A DNA stretch of 64,000 nucleotides from Jejubacter sp036620675 (GCA_036620675.1 JAZHEE010000003.1); one strand, 5' to 3'. Positions 30,779 to 40,416 are shown, numbered from the stretch's first letter. Notes: a model not told the origin generated them from the sequence alone. Made by a program: numbers and translations.

Positions 30779-30973
30779 ACGATCGCACCATCAAGGGAAT
30801 AAAGAGGGTGATTATGAGAGGGAGAAAGGGTGCCAACCTTGTCTGGAGTCAAGAGTTAATAAGAAAGGAATCGCCTTCCCTCTTTTAACGCCGGATCATA
30901 AATTCCTTATCGCTGCACCGTTCCCTGAAATCGCGGCGTTTTTCTTTGCTGACCAACCCATGATGAGCCAAAT

Positions 30974-31651
30974 CTATCTCTGGTTTTCCAACTGAACCAG
31001 CAGCTGATACAGCGGTTCCAGGCGCTGGAAGCCATCGCGAAGCAGCCCTGGCAACTGGCCGGAAAACAGCGGCGCCATATCGTAACGCTGGTCTATCAGC
31101 GCAAAGGTTTTACGGTTGACCCATTCCGCCAGCTCCGGGGCCTGCCCCTTTACCAGCGGTCGTTTGTAGGATTCCCCTTCCAAATCGAAATGTTTGCGGA
31201 TCTTCCCGGCCATCTGCAAAAAACTGCGCGGGTTGTCGGCGATATGCTCACGCAGGCGATTCATGGTTTCGCGCGAGGCGCTGTAATAGCCCATGCCGAA
31301 GCGCCAGTTGTCGCTGGCGAATTCGAAGAAGAAAACCGGCGAGTCGGTCCACACCTTGCGCGGCCGTTTAAAGACAATCCAGACATTGCTGCGATAGGGG
31401 GATTTATCCAGCGAGAAGCGGGTATCACGGTGGATGCGCGAAATGGTTTTGGTGACCGCCGGGCGCACTTCGAATCGATCGTCGATAGCCAGCATATCGG
31501 CGGCCAGGTCGTCCACCAGCTCGCGCAGCGGCGCGATAATTTCCCGATCATAAACCGCGCGGTTTTCGCTAAACCATTCCCTGTTATTATTTTGGCTGAG
31601 CTGCTGCAGAAAATTCAGCCCGCCCTGAGTCAGCCCACTGAAATTACCCAC
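30974..31651 (-). CDS. DUF2461-family protein
   Basis: This 225-residue protein matches the DUF2461 (TIGR02453) family. Characteristic parts are LNFLQQLSQNNNREWFSENRAVYDREIIAPLRELVDDLAADM near the N-terminus, SRIHRDTRFSLDKSPYRSNV in the centre and SGQLPGLLRDGFQRLEPLY at the end. No enzyme activity is established. It is not at this position in E. coli K-12. It has its own start (ATG at 31651, GGAGAAGAG upstream). The 195-bp gap between its stop and the roxA start holds nothing that I recognise. Confidence 0.85.
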   Translation of the reverse strand: MGNFSGLTQGGLNFLQQLSQNNNREWFSENRAVYDREIIAPLRELVDDLAADMLAIDDRFEVRPAVTKTISRIHRDTRFSLDKSPYRSNVWIVFKRPRKVWTDSPVFFFEFASDNWRFGMGYYSASRETMNRLREHIADNPRSFLQMAGKIRKHFDLEGESYKRPLVKGQAPELAEWVNRKTFALIDQRYDMAPLFSGQLPGLLRDGFQRLEPLYQLLVQLENQR

Positions 31652-31721
31652 TCTCTTCTCCTGGATATCGTTCGAGCTGGCCGGTGCCTCCGGCCAGGCC
31701 CATTATCGCGCACGCGCCGGA

Positions 31722-32111
31722 TCAGCGAAACTTCTTATGATAAGTGTCCCGGGTCTGCTTAAACTCTTTAGCCGCCGCACGGGCTTCCGGCAGTTTGCCT
31801 TCATCCGCCAGCTTTAGCGCGCCATCGATCTGGCCAACCAGCAGCGTCAGCCCTTTATGATATTCCTGGATCTCCGGACTATCCGGCGCTTTATCCTCAA
31901 GCTTCGGCGGCGTGGCGTTCATGGCATCCATCGCCGCGGCACGCATGGTGGTCAGCTCGGTTTTCATCTCGCTCAGGTCGTCGGTTTTCAGCACCGTTTT
32001 ATAACTGTCGTTCAGGATATCCATATCCTCTTCCAGATCCCGCGCCAGCGCGCTGGCGCTGGTGGCCAGCAGCACGCCGGCGGTCAACAGGGCGATGACA
32101 GGTTTTCGCAT
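31722..32111 (-). CDS. cybC: Soluble cytochrome b562
   Basis: A periplasmic four-helix-bundle heme protein of 129 residues including a signal peptide (MRKPVIALLTAGVLLATSASALA). The mature chain starts RDLEEDM, supplying the axial Met7, and ends TRDTYHKKFR, supplying the axial His102. The central PPKLEDKAPDSPE loop is diagnostic. The gene is intact, whereas K-12 strains carry a pseudogene copy. It lies downstream of pmbA on the same strand with a terminator between, so it is probably transcribed separately. The physiological electron partner is unknown. Confidence 0.95.
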   Translation of the reverse strand: MRKPVIALLTAGVLLATSASALARDLEEDMDILNDSYKTVLKTDDLSEMKTELTTMRAAAMDAMNATPPKLEDKAPDSPEIQEYHKGLTLLVGQIDGALKLADEGKLPEARAAAKEFKQTRDTYHKKFR

Positions 32112-32142
32112 TGCTTGCTTCCTCTTACGTTTTTTTCTTTAT

Positions 32143-32168
32143 AAAAAAGGCCGCGCGGGCGGCCTTTA
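32143..32168 (-). terminator. pmbA terminator
   Basis: On the minus strand AAAGGCCGCCCGCGCGGCC is followed by TTTTTTAT, a strong intrinsic terminator 13 bp after the pmbA stop. Confidence 0.85.
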
Positions 32169-32180
32169 GGGAGTGGGAGC

Positions 32181-33533
32181 TTACTGCCCGGCGATTTTCA
32201 TCTCCGGCAACAGCACCGAACCACACTGAATATTGCTACGGGTTTCGATATCGTCGCCGGTGGTGACGATATTGCGCCACATGTCCTTCAGGTTTCCGGC
32301 AATGGTGATTTCGCTCACCGGATACTGAATTTCGCCGTTTTCCACCCAGAAACCGGCAGCGCCCCGGGAGTAGTCGCCGGTGATGGCGCTCACACCCTGG
32401 CCCATCAGTTCGGTCACAACCAGCCCGGTGCCCATCTCTTTGAGCATGCCGTCAAAGCTCAGACCATGACCCGCTATGCGCCAGTTATGGATCCCTCCCG
32501 CGTGGCCGGTGCTGTGCAGCCCCAGCTTACGGGCGGCGTAGCTGGTCAGCAGCCACTGCTGCAACACACCGTCTTTTACAATTTCGCGCTGCCTGGTCGC
32601 CACCCCTTCGCTGTCGAAAGGCGTGGAAGCCAGCCCCTTAAGCAGGTGGGGATGCTCTTCAATGGTGAGCCAGTCCGGCAGAATTTGCTGGCCCAGCGCA
32701 TCAAGCAGGAAGGTTGATTTACGGTAAACCGCGCTGCCGCTAATAGCGCCCACCAGGTGGCCGAACAGACCGGTCGCCACTTCCGCAGCGAAAATGACCG
32801 GTGCCTTCATGGTCGGTAGCTTACGCGGCGCCAGGCGTGCCAGAGTGCGGCGGGCGCACTCTTCGCCGACCCACTCCGGGCTTTTCAGCGCCTCCAGCTC
32901 GCGGGAGATGGAATAAGCATAATCGCGTTCCATACTGCCGTCCTCTTCGCCAATCACGCAGCTCGACAGCGAATGGCGCGACGAACAGTAGCTTTGCAGC
33001 ATGCCGTGGCTGTTACCGAACACCTTAATGCCGTAGTGGCTGTTAAAGCTGCCACCTTCGGTATTGGTTATACGCTTATCCGCTTTCAGGGCCGAATTTT
33101 CGGCGCGCGCCGCCAGTTCAATGGCCTGCTCGGGATCGATCTCCGCCGGATGGAATAAATCAAGATCCGGCGCCTCAAAGGCCAGTAGATCCTTTTCCGC
33201 CACGCCGGTGCAGGGATCCGGCGAGGTATAGCGGGCGATATCGATAGCCGCCTGTACGGTTCTGTCGATAGCATCCGGGCTAAGATCCGTAGAAGAAGCG
33301 CTGCCTTTACAGTTCTGGTGATAGACGGTAATGCCCAGCGCCCCGTCGCTGTTGAACTCAACGTTCTCCACCTCACCGTAGCGAGTACTGACGCTGATGC
33401 CAGTGGTTTTGGTGACCGCCACTTCCGCGCCGTCCGTACGCTGTGCCGCCAGTTCCAGCGCCTGCGCCACGGCCTGTTCCAGTGCTTTACGTTGTTGCGC
33501 TACCTGAGTGATTACTTTCATCGCCAATGCCAT
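32181..33533 (-). CDS. pmbA: Metalloprotease subunit PmbA (TldE)
   Basis: PmbA/TldE forms a heterodimeric zinc protease with TldD that processes microcin B17 and degrades the antitoxin CcdA. It has 450 residues, the E. coli length, with near-identical blocks such as AEVAVTKTTGISVSTRYGEVENVEFN, EEHPHLLKGLASTPFDSEG and MGQGVSAITGDYSRGAAGFWVENGEIQYPVSEITIAGNL. PmbA lacks the HEXXH zinc site, which TldD contributes. The ccdA/ccdB pair at 16.8-17.4 kb is a possible substrate connection. It is divergent from yjgA. Confidence 0.96.
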   Translation of the reverse strand: MALAMKVITQVAQQRKALEQAVAQALELAAQRTDGAEVAVTKTTGISVSTRYGEVENVEFNSDGALGITVYHQNCKGSASSTDLSPDAIDRTVQAAIDIARYTSPDPCTGVAEKDLLAFEAPDLDLFHPAEIDPEQAIELAARAENSALKADKRITNTEGGSFNSHYGIKVFGNSHGMLQSYCSSRHSLSSCVIGEEDGSMERDYAYSISRELEALKSPEWVGEECARRTLARLAPRKLPTMKAPVIFAAEVATGLFGHLVGAISGSAVYRKSTFLLDALGQQILPDWLTIEEHPHLLKGLASTPFDSEGVATRQREIVKDGVLQQWLLTSYAARKLGLHSTGHAGGIHNWRIAGHGLSFDGMLKEMGTGLVVTELMGQGVSAITGDYSRGAAGFWVENGEIQYPVSEITIAGNLKDMWRNIVTTGDDIETRSNIQCGSVLLPEMKIAGQ

Positions 33534-33657
33534 AATGTAAGGTGTGGGTCAGGCAACGCCGACGACGCGCCTAACCGCAGGAAAATTAAAGACGTCTTTT
33601 TTGAGTCTAACAGAGAACTCTTTGCTAGTATTAGCCTCTTTTTTTGAGGAGCCTGAG

Positions 33658-34206
33658 ATGACGAAACAGCATGAAGAAGAGTGGCTCGACGATGTGTCTC
33701 CTGATGAGCATGACGATGACGACGAGATAATCTGGGTCAGCAAAAGCGAAATCAAGCGTGATGCCGAAGAGCTCAAGCGTCTGGGTGCCGAGCTGGTCGA
33801 GCTGGGGAAAAACGCCCTGGATAAAATTCCGCTGGACGAAGAGCTGCGCGATGCCATCGAGCTGGCGAGCCGCATTAAGAAAGAGGGCCGCCGCCGTCAG
33901 TTGCAGCTGATTGGCAAGATGCTGCGTAGCCGCGATGTGGAGCCTGTCCGCCAGGCGCTGGATAAACTGAAGAACCGCCATAACCAGCAGGTGGCGCTGT
34001 TTCACAAACTGGAAGCGCTGCGCGACCGACTGGTCGATGAAGGCGACGAGGCCATGGCCGAGGTGCTGAATCTGTGGCCCCAGGCAGATCGCCAGCAGCT
34101 ACGAACGCTTATCCGTAACGCGAAGAAAGAGAAAGCGACCAGTAAGCCGCCGAAATCCGCGCGCCAGATTTTCCAGTATCTGCGGGAGCTGGCAGAAGAG
34201 CAGTAA
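33658..34206 (+). CDS. yjgA: 50S ribosome-associated protein YjgA (DarP)
   Basis: DarP/YjgA binds late 50S assembly intermediates and promotes peptidyl-transferase-centre maturation. It has 182 residues (E. coli 183), is highly charged and helical. The N-terminus MTKQHEEEWLDDVSPDEHDDDDEI is acidic, followed by the DUF615 core WVSKSEIKRDAEELKRLGAELVEL and the C-terminal RQIFQYLRELAEEQ. The start at 33658 follows TTGAGGAGCCTGAG; the longer frame from 33544 has no similarity. Short gap and a palindromic repeat follow before the convergent mpl. Confidence 0.95.
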   Translation: MTKQHEEEWLDDVSPDEHDDDDEIIWVSKSEIKRDAEELKRLGAELVELGKNALDKIPLDEELRDAIELASRIKKEGRRRQLQLIGKMLRSRDVEPVRQALDKLKNRHNQQVALFHKLEALRDRLVDEGDEAMAEVLNLWPQADRQQLRTLIRNAKKEKATSKPPKSARQIFQYLRELAEEQ

Positions 34207-34215
34207 CGACAGATT

Positions 34216-34252
34216 TCCCTTCCCCGGCCCTCTCCCCACTGGGGAGAGGGGG
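34216..34252. repeat. Dispersed GC-rich palindromic intergenic repeat (copy 2)
   Basis: CCCCGGCCCTCTCCCC-ACT-GGGGAGAGGG, related to the elements at 529-564 and 40372-40412. It lies between convergent yjgA and mpl and can serve as a bidirectional hairpin. Confidence 0.65.
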
Positions 34253-34266
34253 ATTACGGCGTGGAA

Positions 34267-35637
34267 CTATGCCTTGCGCGCTTTGGCTTCCAGGGCATCC
34301 AGCAGTTTCTGGTGGATGCCGCCGAAGCCGCCGTTGCTCATCACCAGGATGTGATCGCCCGGCTGGGCGCTTTTCACCACCATCTCTACCAGCGCGTCGA
34401 CATCGGCGCTCCAGTGCGCAGGCTGGATGCAGGCATCTGCAACCTCGGAAACCTGCCACGGAATATGGTGCGGCTGATACAGAAAGACTTCATCGGCACG
34501 GCCCAGCGAAGGCGCCAGATCGTCCTTGCTCACGCCCATCTTCATGGTATTGGAGCGCGGCTCCAGCACCGCCAGAATGCGCGCGGTGCCGCCCACTTTA
34601 CCGCGTAGCGCCGCCAGGGTGGCCAGTATCGCCGTCGGGTGGTGAGCGAAGTCATCATACACCGTTACCCCGTTCGCTTCGCCGCGCAGCTCCAGGCGGC
34701 GGCGGGCGTTAATAAAGCTGCCCAGGGCGCGACCCGCTTCGTCCGGTGTTACGCCGACATGACGCGCGGCGGCAATGGCCATCAGACCGTTGTGCATATT
34801 ATGCTCGCCCACCAGCTGCCAGTTCACTTCACCGACGCGTTCGCCGTCCAGCCACACTTCCCAGTGGGATGCGTCCTGGCTCACCTTCTTAGCCTGCCAG
34901 TGGCCCTGTTCGCCCACCAGTTCCTGTTCGCTCCAGCAGCCCATGCCCAGCACCTGCTTCAGATTGGCGTCGCTTTCCGGCCAGATAATCCGCCCCTGCC
35001 CCGGTACGATGCGGATCAGGTGGTGGAACTGTTTCTGGATAGCGCGCAGATCGTCAAAGATGTCGGCGTGGTCGAACTCAAGATTGTTGAGAATCAGCGT
35101 GCGCGGGCAGTAGTGGACAAACTTGGAACGCTTGTCGAAGAACGCGCAATCATACTCATCGGCTTCAATCACAAAGAACGGGCTGCCGCCCAGCCGCGCC
35201 GACACATCGAAGTTGCCGGGAACGCCGCCGATGACAAAGCCCGGCTGATAGCCGCAGGATTCCAGAATCCAGGTGACCATGCCTGCCGTGGTGGTTTTGC
35301 CATGAGTGCCGGCTACCGCCACAACCCAGCGATCGCGCAGCACGAAGTCATGCAGCCACTGAGGCCCGGACATATAGGGAATCCCCTGTTCCAGTACCGC
35401 TTCCACGCAAGGGTTACCGCGCGTCATCGCGTTGCCGATAATCACCATATCCGGCCGCGGCTCCAGCTGCGCGGGATCATAACCCTCGGTTAATTCGATT
35501 CCCTGCTGTTCCAGCAGCGTGCTCATCGGCGGATAGACATTGTCGTCCGAGCCGGTTACCTCATGGCCCAGCGAGCGCGCCAGCATCGCCAGCCCGCCCA
35601 TAAAGGTGCCGCAAATCCCCAGAATATGAATGCGCAT
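34267..35637 (-). CDS. mpl: Murein peptide ligase Mpl
   Basis: Mpl recycles murein by ligating the tripeptide L-Ala-gamma-D-Glu-meso-DAP to UDP-MurNAc with ATP. It has 456 residues (E. coli 457) from the ATG at 35637 (MRIHILGICGTFMGGLAMLA); ten upstream in-frame codons were rejected. Mur-ligase motifs include the P-loop VAVAGTHGKTTTAGM at about 110-123, the NNLEFDHADIF region, VGEHNMHNGLMAIAAA and the MurE-type DDFAHHPTA block with ARILAVLEPRSNTMK. Confidence 0.96.
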   Translation of the reverse strand: MRIHILGICGTFMGGLAMLARSLGHEVTGSDDNVYPPMSTLLEQQGIELTEGYDPAQLEPRPDMVIIGNAMTRGNPCVEAVLEQGIPYMSGPQWLHDFVLRDRWVVAVAGTHGKTTTAGMVTWILESCGYQPGFVIGGVPGNFDVSARLGGSPFFVIEADEYDCAFFDKRSKFVHYCPRTLILNNLEFDHADIFDDLRAIQKQFHHLIRIVPGQGRIIWPESDANLKQVLGMGCWSEQELVGEQGHWQAKKVSQDASHWEVWLDGERVGEVNWQLVGEHNMHNGLMAIAAARHVGVTPDEAGRALGSFINARRRLELRGEANGVTVYDDFAHHPTAILATLAALRGKVGGTARILAVLEPRSNTMKMGVSKDDLAPSLGRADEVFLYQPHHIPWQVSEVADACIQPAHWSADVDALVEMVVKSAQPGDHILVMSNGGFGGIHQKLLDALEAKARKA

Positions 35638-35810
35638 AGTCACTACTCTTTGTTTGGTTCGGCGCACATTCTACCCATATGTCCGCGCAGTGGCACCTGA
35701 TTTCAGGTTTTTCTGGTGTCTGCTGATGCGATTCACCTGAGCGCAGAGTGTTCAATGTTTGTTAAGCTAACCCCCACTTTTTTTTAACCGACTGATGCAG
35801 GGATCGTGTT

Positions 35811-36809
35811 ATGAAGACGTTAGGTGAATTTATTGTTGAGAAGCAGCATGAATTTCCTCATGCGACCGGTGAGCTGACCGCGCTTATCTCAGCGATAAAA
35901 CTCGGCGCTAAAATTATCCATCGTGATATCAACAAAGCCGGACTGGTTGATATTCTGGGGGCCAGCGGCGCCGAAAACGTTCAGGGCGAAGTGCAGCAAA
36001 AGCTCGACCTGTTCGCCAATGAAAAACTGAAGGCCGCGCTGAAGGCCCGCGATATCGTGGCGGGTATCGCCTCTGAAGAAGAGGACGAAATCGTGGTGTT
36101 CGAAGGCTGCGAACACGCGAAATACGTGGTGTTGATGGATCCGCTGGACGGCTCCTCCAATATCGATGTTAACGTCTCCGTCGGCACTATCTTCTCTATC
36201 TATAGCCGCGTGACGCCAGTTGGCACGCCAGTCACCGAAGAGGATTTCCTGCAGCCGGGCAGCCGTCAGGTCGCGGCAGGCTATGTGGTTTACGGCTCTT
36301 CCACCATGCTGGTCTACACCACTGGCTGCGGCGTACACGCCTTCACCTACGATCCTTCCCTTGGCGTGTTCTGCGTCAGCCAGGAGCGTATGCGCTTCCC
36401 GGAAGCAGGCAACACCTACTCCATCAACGAAGGGAACTACATTAAATTCCCGATGGGCGTGAAGAAATACATCAAGTACTGCCAGGAAGAGGATAAAGCG
36501 ACCCAGCGCCCTTACACCTCGCGCTATATCGGTTCGCTGGTGGCTGACTTCCACCGTAACCTGCTGAAAGGCGGGATTTATCTCTACCCCAGCACCGCCA
36601 GCCACCCGCAGGGCAAGCTGCGTCTGCTGTATGAGTGCAACCCGATGGCTTTCCTGGCCGAACAGGCGGGCGGCAAGGCCAGCGATGGTAAAGAGCGCAT
36701 CCTGGATATCATTCCGGAAAGCCTGCATCAGCGCCGGCCGTTCTTCGTCGGCAACACCCATATGGTGGACGACGTCGAGCGCTTCATTCGTGAATTCCCG
36801 GACGATTAA
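35811..36809 (+). CDS. fbp: Fructose-1,6-bisphosphatase class 1
   Basis: It hydrolyses fructose-1,6-bisphosphate to fructose-6-phosphate in gluconeogenesis. It has 332 residues, the E. coli length. Metal-binding and substrate motifs are visible: SEEEDE at about 85-90, the LMDPLDGSSNIDVNVSVGTIFSIY block at about 108-131 and the FBPase signature GGIYLYPSTASHPQGKLRLLYECNPMAFL at about 250-278. It is divergent from mpl and convergent with the ytfQRT-yjfF operon, separated by a hairpin. Confidence 0.97.
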   Translation: MKTLGEFIVEKQHEFPHATGELTALISAIKLGAKIIHRDINKAGLVDILGASGAENVQGEVQQKLDLFANEKLKAALKARDIVAGIASEEEDEIVVFEGCEHAKYVVLMDPLDGSSNIDVNVSVGTIFSIYSRVTPVGTPVTEEDFLQPGSRQVAAGYVVYGSSTMLVYTTGCGVHAFTYDPSLGVFCVSQERMRFPEAGNTYSINEGNYIKFPMGVKKYIKYCQEEDKATQRPYTSRYIGSLVADFHRNLLKGGIYLYPSTASHPQGKLRLLYECNPMAFLAEQAGGKASDGKERILDIIPESLHQRRPFFVGNTHMVDDVERFIREFPDD

Positions 36810-36824
36810 TTTCCCCGGTCATAA

Positions 36825-36848
36825 AGCCCTTCTCTCGCGAGAGGGGCT
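36825..36848. terminator. Bidirectional hairpin between fbp and yjfF
   Basis: AGCCCTTCTCTCGCGAGAGGGGCT is a near-perfect palindrome 15 bp after the fbp stop and 9 bp beyond the yjfF stop on the other strand. It lacks a strong U-run. Confidence 0.6.
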
Positions 36849-36857
36849 ATCTGCAAA

Positions 36858-37847
36858 TCACTGCGCCGTGGTTCGCGTCACAGGCGAACTCTGACGGTTT
36901 TCCCACAGTAGCGTTAACCCGCGCTGAAGAGCGATAAACACAAACAGCAGAATACCGATGGCGATTTTCGTCCACCAGGAGCTGAGCGTACCGTCGAAAT
37001 TAATATAGGTTTGAATCAACCCCAGAATCGCTACGCCGAATAACGTGCCCAGCACGGTGCCAACCCCACCGCTCAATAGCGTACCGCCGATCACCACCGA
37101 CGCTATCGCATCCAGTTCCACCCCGACGCCTGCCAGCGCATAACCGGCCTGGGTATAAATGGAAAAGACAATCCCCGCAAGCGTCGCCAGCCCGGTCGAA
37201 AGCATGTAGATACGGATAGTAGTGGCGCGCGTTGAGATCCCCATCAGATTCGCCGAGGTGGCATTTCCGCCAATCGCATAAACCTGATTGCCAAAACGGG
37301 TACGATGAGCCAGAAAAATACCGATGACCACCACCGCCAGCATCAGCAGCCCCATGGCGCTAAGCCGCCCGCCGCCGGGGATCTTCCACGCCAGACCAGA
37401 AAGCATATCGTAGACAGGATGATCGATAGGAGTCGATGTTTCAGAGATCAGATAGCTGACGCCGCGCAGGAAGAACATGCCGGCCAGCGTGATGATAAAC
37501 GCCGGGATCTTCAGCGCATCGATCAAAAGCCCCATCAAGGCGCCGAAGACGCAGCCCACGATCAGCACCAGCGAAAACGCCAGCCATGGCGATATCCCCC
37601 AGGCACCAATCGCCTGCGCCAGAAACACCCCGGTAAACGCAATGGCCGATCCTACCGAGAGATCGATACCGCCAGACAGAATAACGAAGGTCATTCCAAC
37701 GGCAATAATCCCCAGAAAAGCATTATCAGTCAGAATATTGCAGATAACCCGCGTCGTCGCGAAGCCCGGGAATTGCATCATGCAGTAGAGATAGCCCAGC
37801 ACAAACACCCCCAGGGTTATCGTTAACGGCAAATTACGTTTTATCAT
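36858..37847 (-). CDS. yjfF: Galactofuranose ABC transporter permease YjfF
   Basis: Inner-membrane permease of the YtfQRT-YjfF importer for galactofuranose. It has 329 residues (E. coli 331), with eight to ten hydrophobic segments and the RbsC-family signature GMTFVILSGGIDLSVGSAIAFTG at about 51-73. The cytoplasmic coupling loop GGNATSANLMGISTRATTI is at about 193. The start overlaps the end of ytfT by 14 bp. It is the last gene of the operon. Confidence 0.95.
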   Translation of the reverse strand: MIKRNLPLTITLGVFVLGYLYCMMQFPGFATTRVICNILTDNAFLGIIAVGMTFVILSGGIDLSVGSAIAFTGVFLAQAIGAWGISPWLAFSLVLIVGCVFGALMGLLIDALKIPAFIITLAGMFFLRGVSYLISETSTPIDHPVYDMLSGLAWKIPGGGRLSAMGLLMLAVVVIGIFLAHRTRFGNQVYAIGGNATSANLMGISTRATTIRIYMLSTGLATLAGIVFSIYTQAGYALAGVGVELDAIASVVIGGTLLSGGVGTVLGTLFGVAILGLIQTYINFDGTLSSWWTKIAIGILLFVFIALQRGLTLLWENRQSSPVTRTTAQ

Positions 37848-38859
37848 TAGCTCGCCCCCTTTTAATCAGGCCGATAAAGCGCGGCGACTGAACAACCAGC
37901 ACGCAAAGCACCACTATCGCTTTTACCACCAGGTTAAGCTCCGGTGGAAAACCGGACAGCAGGATACCGGTATTCATACTCTGAATAATCAACGCCCCAA
38001 CGACGGAGAGCGTCATGTTAAAGCGCCCCCCCATCAGCGAGCCGCCGCCGATAACCACCGCCAGAATCGCATCCATCTCCAGCCATAAACCGGCGTTGTT
38101 CGCATCCGCGCCGCGAATATCCGCCGCCACGATAACGCCGGCGATCGCCGCACAAACTCCGCTCAGCATATAGGCCAGCATGACCATGGTTCGGGTTTTC
38201 ACCCCGGCATTTTTGGCCGCCCGGATATTAATGCCTACCGCTTCAATAAACATGCCCAGCGCCGTTTTGCGCGTAAGCAGCCAAAACAACAGCAGCGTCA
38301 CCAGCGAGATAATGACCGGCACAGGAAACAGCAGCAGCGAGCCGCTGCCCAACCATGCGAGGCTGGGATCGTTAAAGGTGACTATCTGACCGGCAGTGAT
38401 CAACTGCGCCACTCCACGGCCGGCCACCATTAGGATAAGCGTCGCAACGAACGGCTGAATTTTGAGAACAGCCACCAGAATGCCATTCCACAACCCCGCC
38501 AGTGCGCCAGAGCCCAGCGCCGCCAGTAACACCACGGGAAGACTATGCCCGGCAACCGTCATCGTGGCCGCCGTAGCGCCAGCTATCGCCATCACAGCGC
38601 CGACGGAAAGATCGATACCGCCCGTGGCGATCACCAGCGTCATGCCAATGGCCAGCAGCGCCACCGGCGCCGCACGGTTGAGGATATCGATCGGACTACC
38701 GAACAGGCGACCATCCTGCAGGACTATCTGAAAAAAATGCGGCGCAACAAGGCTATCCACCGCCAGAATCAGCAACAGAGCCAGAATTTGCGGCGTGCCT
38801 GTAGGCCAGCTAAAGCGCCGCTTCTGCTGCCCGGTTTGAGGTACAGTCGAACCCATCAC
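37834..38859 (-). CDS. ytfT: Galactofuranose ABC transporter permease YtfT
   Basis: Second permease of the galactofuranose importer, 341 residues as in E. coli. RbsC-type signatures are GMTLVIATGGIDLSVGAVMAIAGA at about 77-100 and the coupling loop GINIRAAKNAGVKTRTMVML. It lies 10 bp downstream of ytfR. It pairs with YjfF to form the transmembrane channel energised by YtfR. Confidence 0.95.
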   Translation of the reverse strand: MMGSTVPQTGQQKRRFSWPTGTPQILALLLILAVDSLVAPHFFQIVLQDGRLFGSPIDILNRAAPVALLAIGMTLVIATGGIDLSVGAVMAIAGATAATMTVAGHSLPVVLLAALGSGALAGLWNGILVAVLKIQPFVATLILMVAGRGVAQLITAGQIVTFNDPSLAWLGSGSLLLFPVPVIISLVTLLLFWLLTRKTALGMFIEAVGINIRAAKNAGVKTRTMVMLAYMLSGVCAAIAGVIVAADIRGADANNAGLWLEMDAILAVVIGGGSLMGGRFNMTLSVVGALIIQSMNTGILLSGFPPELNLVVKAIVVLCVLVVQSPRFIGLIKRGRANDKT

Positions 38860-38869
38860 GCTTTACCTC

Positions 38870-40369
38870 CTATGTCGCAATGGCCGTCATGATGGCGGGA
38901 ACCGACAGCTCAGCCAGCGGGATCTCAGCCACCTGCCGCCTGTCGCGCATAATAATGACGCGATCGGCATAGCCGACCAGCTCTTCCAGCTCGGAAGAGA
39001 TAACCAGCAGCGCCAGACCGTCGGCGCACAGCGACTCCACCAGCCGGATAATTTCCGCGTGGGCGCCAACGTCAATACCGCGCGTTGGTTCATCGAGGAT
39101 CAGGAAGCGGGGTTTGGTCAGCAGCCAACGCGACAACAGCACCTTCTGCTGATTGCCACCCGACAGGAATTCAATCGGCTGTTCAGCGTCTGGCGTACGG
39201 ATGCCAAGCTGGCGTATAAAACGCCAGGCGATCGCATTCTGTTCCTTACGGGAGATGGGCCTAAGCCAGCCGCGCTGGGCCTGGAGCGCCAGCATAATAT
39301 TCTCGCGCACCGATACAGCACCAATAATGCCATCGGTTTTTCGGTCTTCCGGGCAAAAACCTATTCCCAGTCGTGAAGCCTGCCAGGGCGACCGCAGCAT
39401 CTGAGCTCGCCCCTTTATCTGAACGCTACCGCTGTCGGCGGGTTTAATGCCGAAGATCACTTCCGCCATTTCGGTACGCCCCGAACCCAAAAGCCCTGCC
39501 AGACCGACAATCTCGCCGGGACGCACCGCCAGATTGAATGGAGCTATCGTCCCTTTCCTGCCATAATTTTTGAACACCGCAACAGGCTTATCGCTTAACC
39601 GGGTGCGGCCCGCGCGCTGTAAAGCGTTATCCATCAGATCGCGCCCCAGCATCATCTTCACCAGTTCGATCTTCTCAAGAGAGCGGGTTTCACGACAGCC
39701 GACAAAGCTACCGTTGCGCAACACGGTAATGCGATCGCTCACCGCATAAACCTGATCGAGGAAATGGGTCACGAAGATCAGGCTCACTCCACGATCGCGC
39801 AACTGGCGCATCAGCGTAAACAGCCGCTCCACCTCCTGGGCGTCAAGACTGGCGGTGGGTTCATCCAGGATCAGCACGCTGGCGGAAAGGGAGACCGCAC
39901 GACAAATCGCGACTATCTGCTGCATCGCGACAGAAAACCGGTGCAGCGGCTCGCGGACATCGAGTGAAAAGCCATAAGAGGCCATAAGCTGAGTGGCGCG
40001 CGCTTCCATTTCTTTACGTCTGAGCAGACCAAAGCGACGGGGTTCGCGGCCGATAAACAGATTATCCGCCACCGACATATTCGGCAGCAGATTCACTTCC
40101 TGATACACCGTGCCGATCCCTAATTTCTGCGCGTGGGCGGTGTTTTTCGGCGCAATCGCGACATCATTCAGCCAGATAGTGCCGCGATCGGGTTGATATA
40201 CGCCGGTTAGCGCTTTGATTAGCGTTGACTTCCCGGCGCCGTTTTCCCCCAGCAGCGCCATAATCTCACCCCGATTAAGGGAAAAATCGACGTTATCCAG
40301 CGCCTTGACGCCGGGAAAGGATTTGCTAAGGCCTTCGGTACGAAGGAGCGCCTGGTGTGGCCTGGTCAT
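38870..40369 (-). CDS. ytfR: Galactofuranose ABC transporter ATPase YtfR
   Basis: ATP-binding subunit with two tandem ABC domains, 499 residues (E. coli 500). Domain 1 has Walker A GENGAGKST (about 42) and Walker B LILDEPTASLD. Domain 2 has a degenerate Walker A GLLGSGRTE, signature LSGGNQQK and Walker B LILDEPTRGID, the usual asymmetry of sugar-importer ATPases. It lies between ytfQ and ytfT and powers uptake of galactofuranose. A palindromic repeat in the 47-bp gap to ytfQ may adjust relative expression. Confidence 0.95.
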   Translation of the reverse strand: MTRPHQALLRTEGLSKSFPGVKALDNVDFSLNRGEIMALLGENGAGKSTLIKALTGVYQPDRGTIWLNDVAIAPKNTAHAQKLGIGTVYQEVNLLPNMSVADNLFIGREPRRFGLLRRKEMEARATQLMASYGFSLDVREPLHRFSVAMQQIVAICRAVSLSASVLILDEPTASLDAQEVERLFTLMRQLRDRGVSLIFVTHFLDQVYAVSDRITVLRNGSFVGCRETRSLEKIELVKMMLGRDLMDNALQRAGRTRLSDKPVAVFKNYGRKGTIAPFNLAVRPGEIVGLAGLLGSGRTEMAEVIFGIKPADSGSVQIKGRAQMLRSPWQASRLGIGFCPEDRKTDGIIGAVSVRENIMLALQAQRGWLRPISRKEQNAIAWRFIRQLGIRTPDAEQPIEFLSGGNQQKVLLSRWLLTKPRFLILDEPTRGIDVGAHAEIIRLVESLCADGLALLVISSELEELVGYADRVIIMRDRRQVAEIPLAELSVPAIMTAIAT

Positions 40370-40371
40370 AT

Positions 40372-40412
40372 TTTCCCCTCACCCCGCCCCTCCCCCCACC
40401 GGGAGAGGGGAA
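40372..40412. repeat. Dispersed GC-rich palindromic intergenic repeat (copy 3)
   Basis: CCCCTCACCCCGCCCCTCCC-CCCACC-GGGAGAGGGG fills the gap between ytfQ and ytfR. It is in the same family as the elements at 529 and 34216. In ABC operons such repeats between the binding-protein gene and downstream genes often stabilise the upstream mRNA. Confidence 0.7.
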
Positions 40413-40416
40413 GACT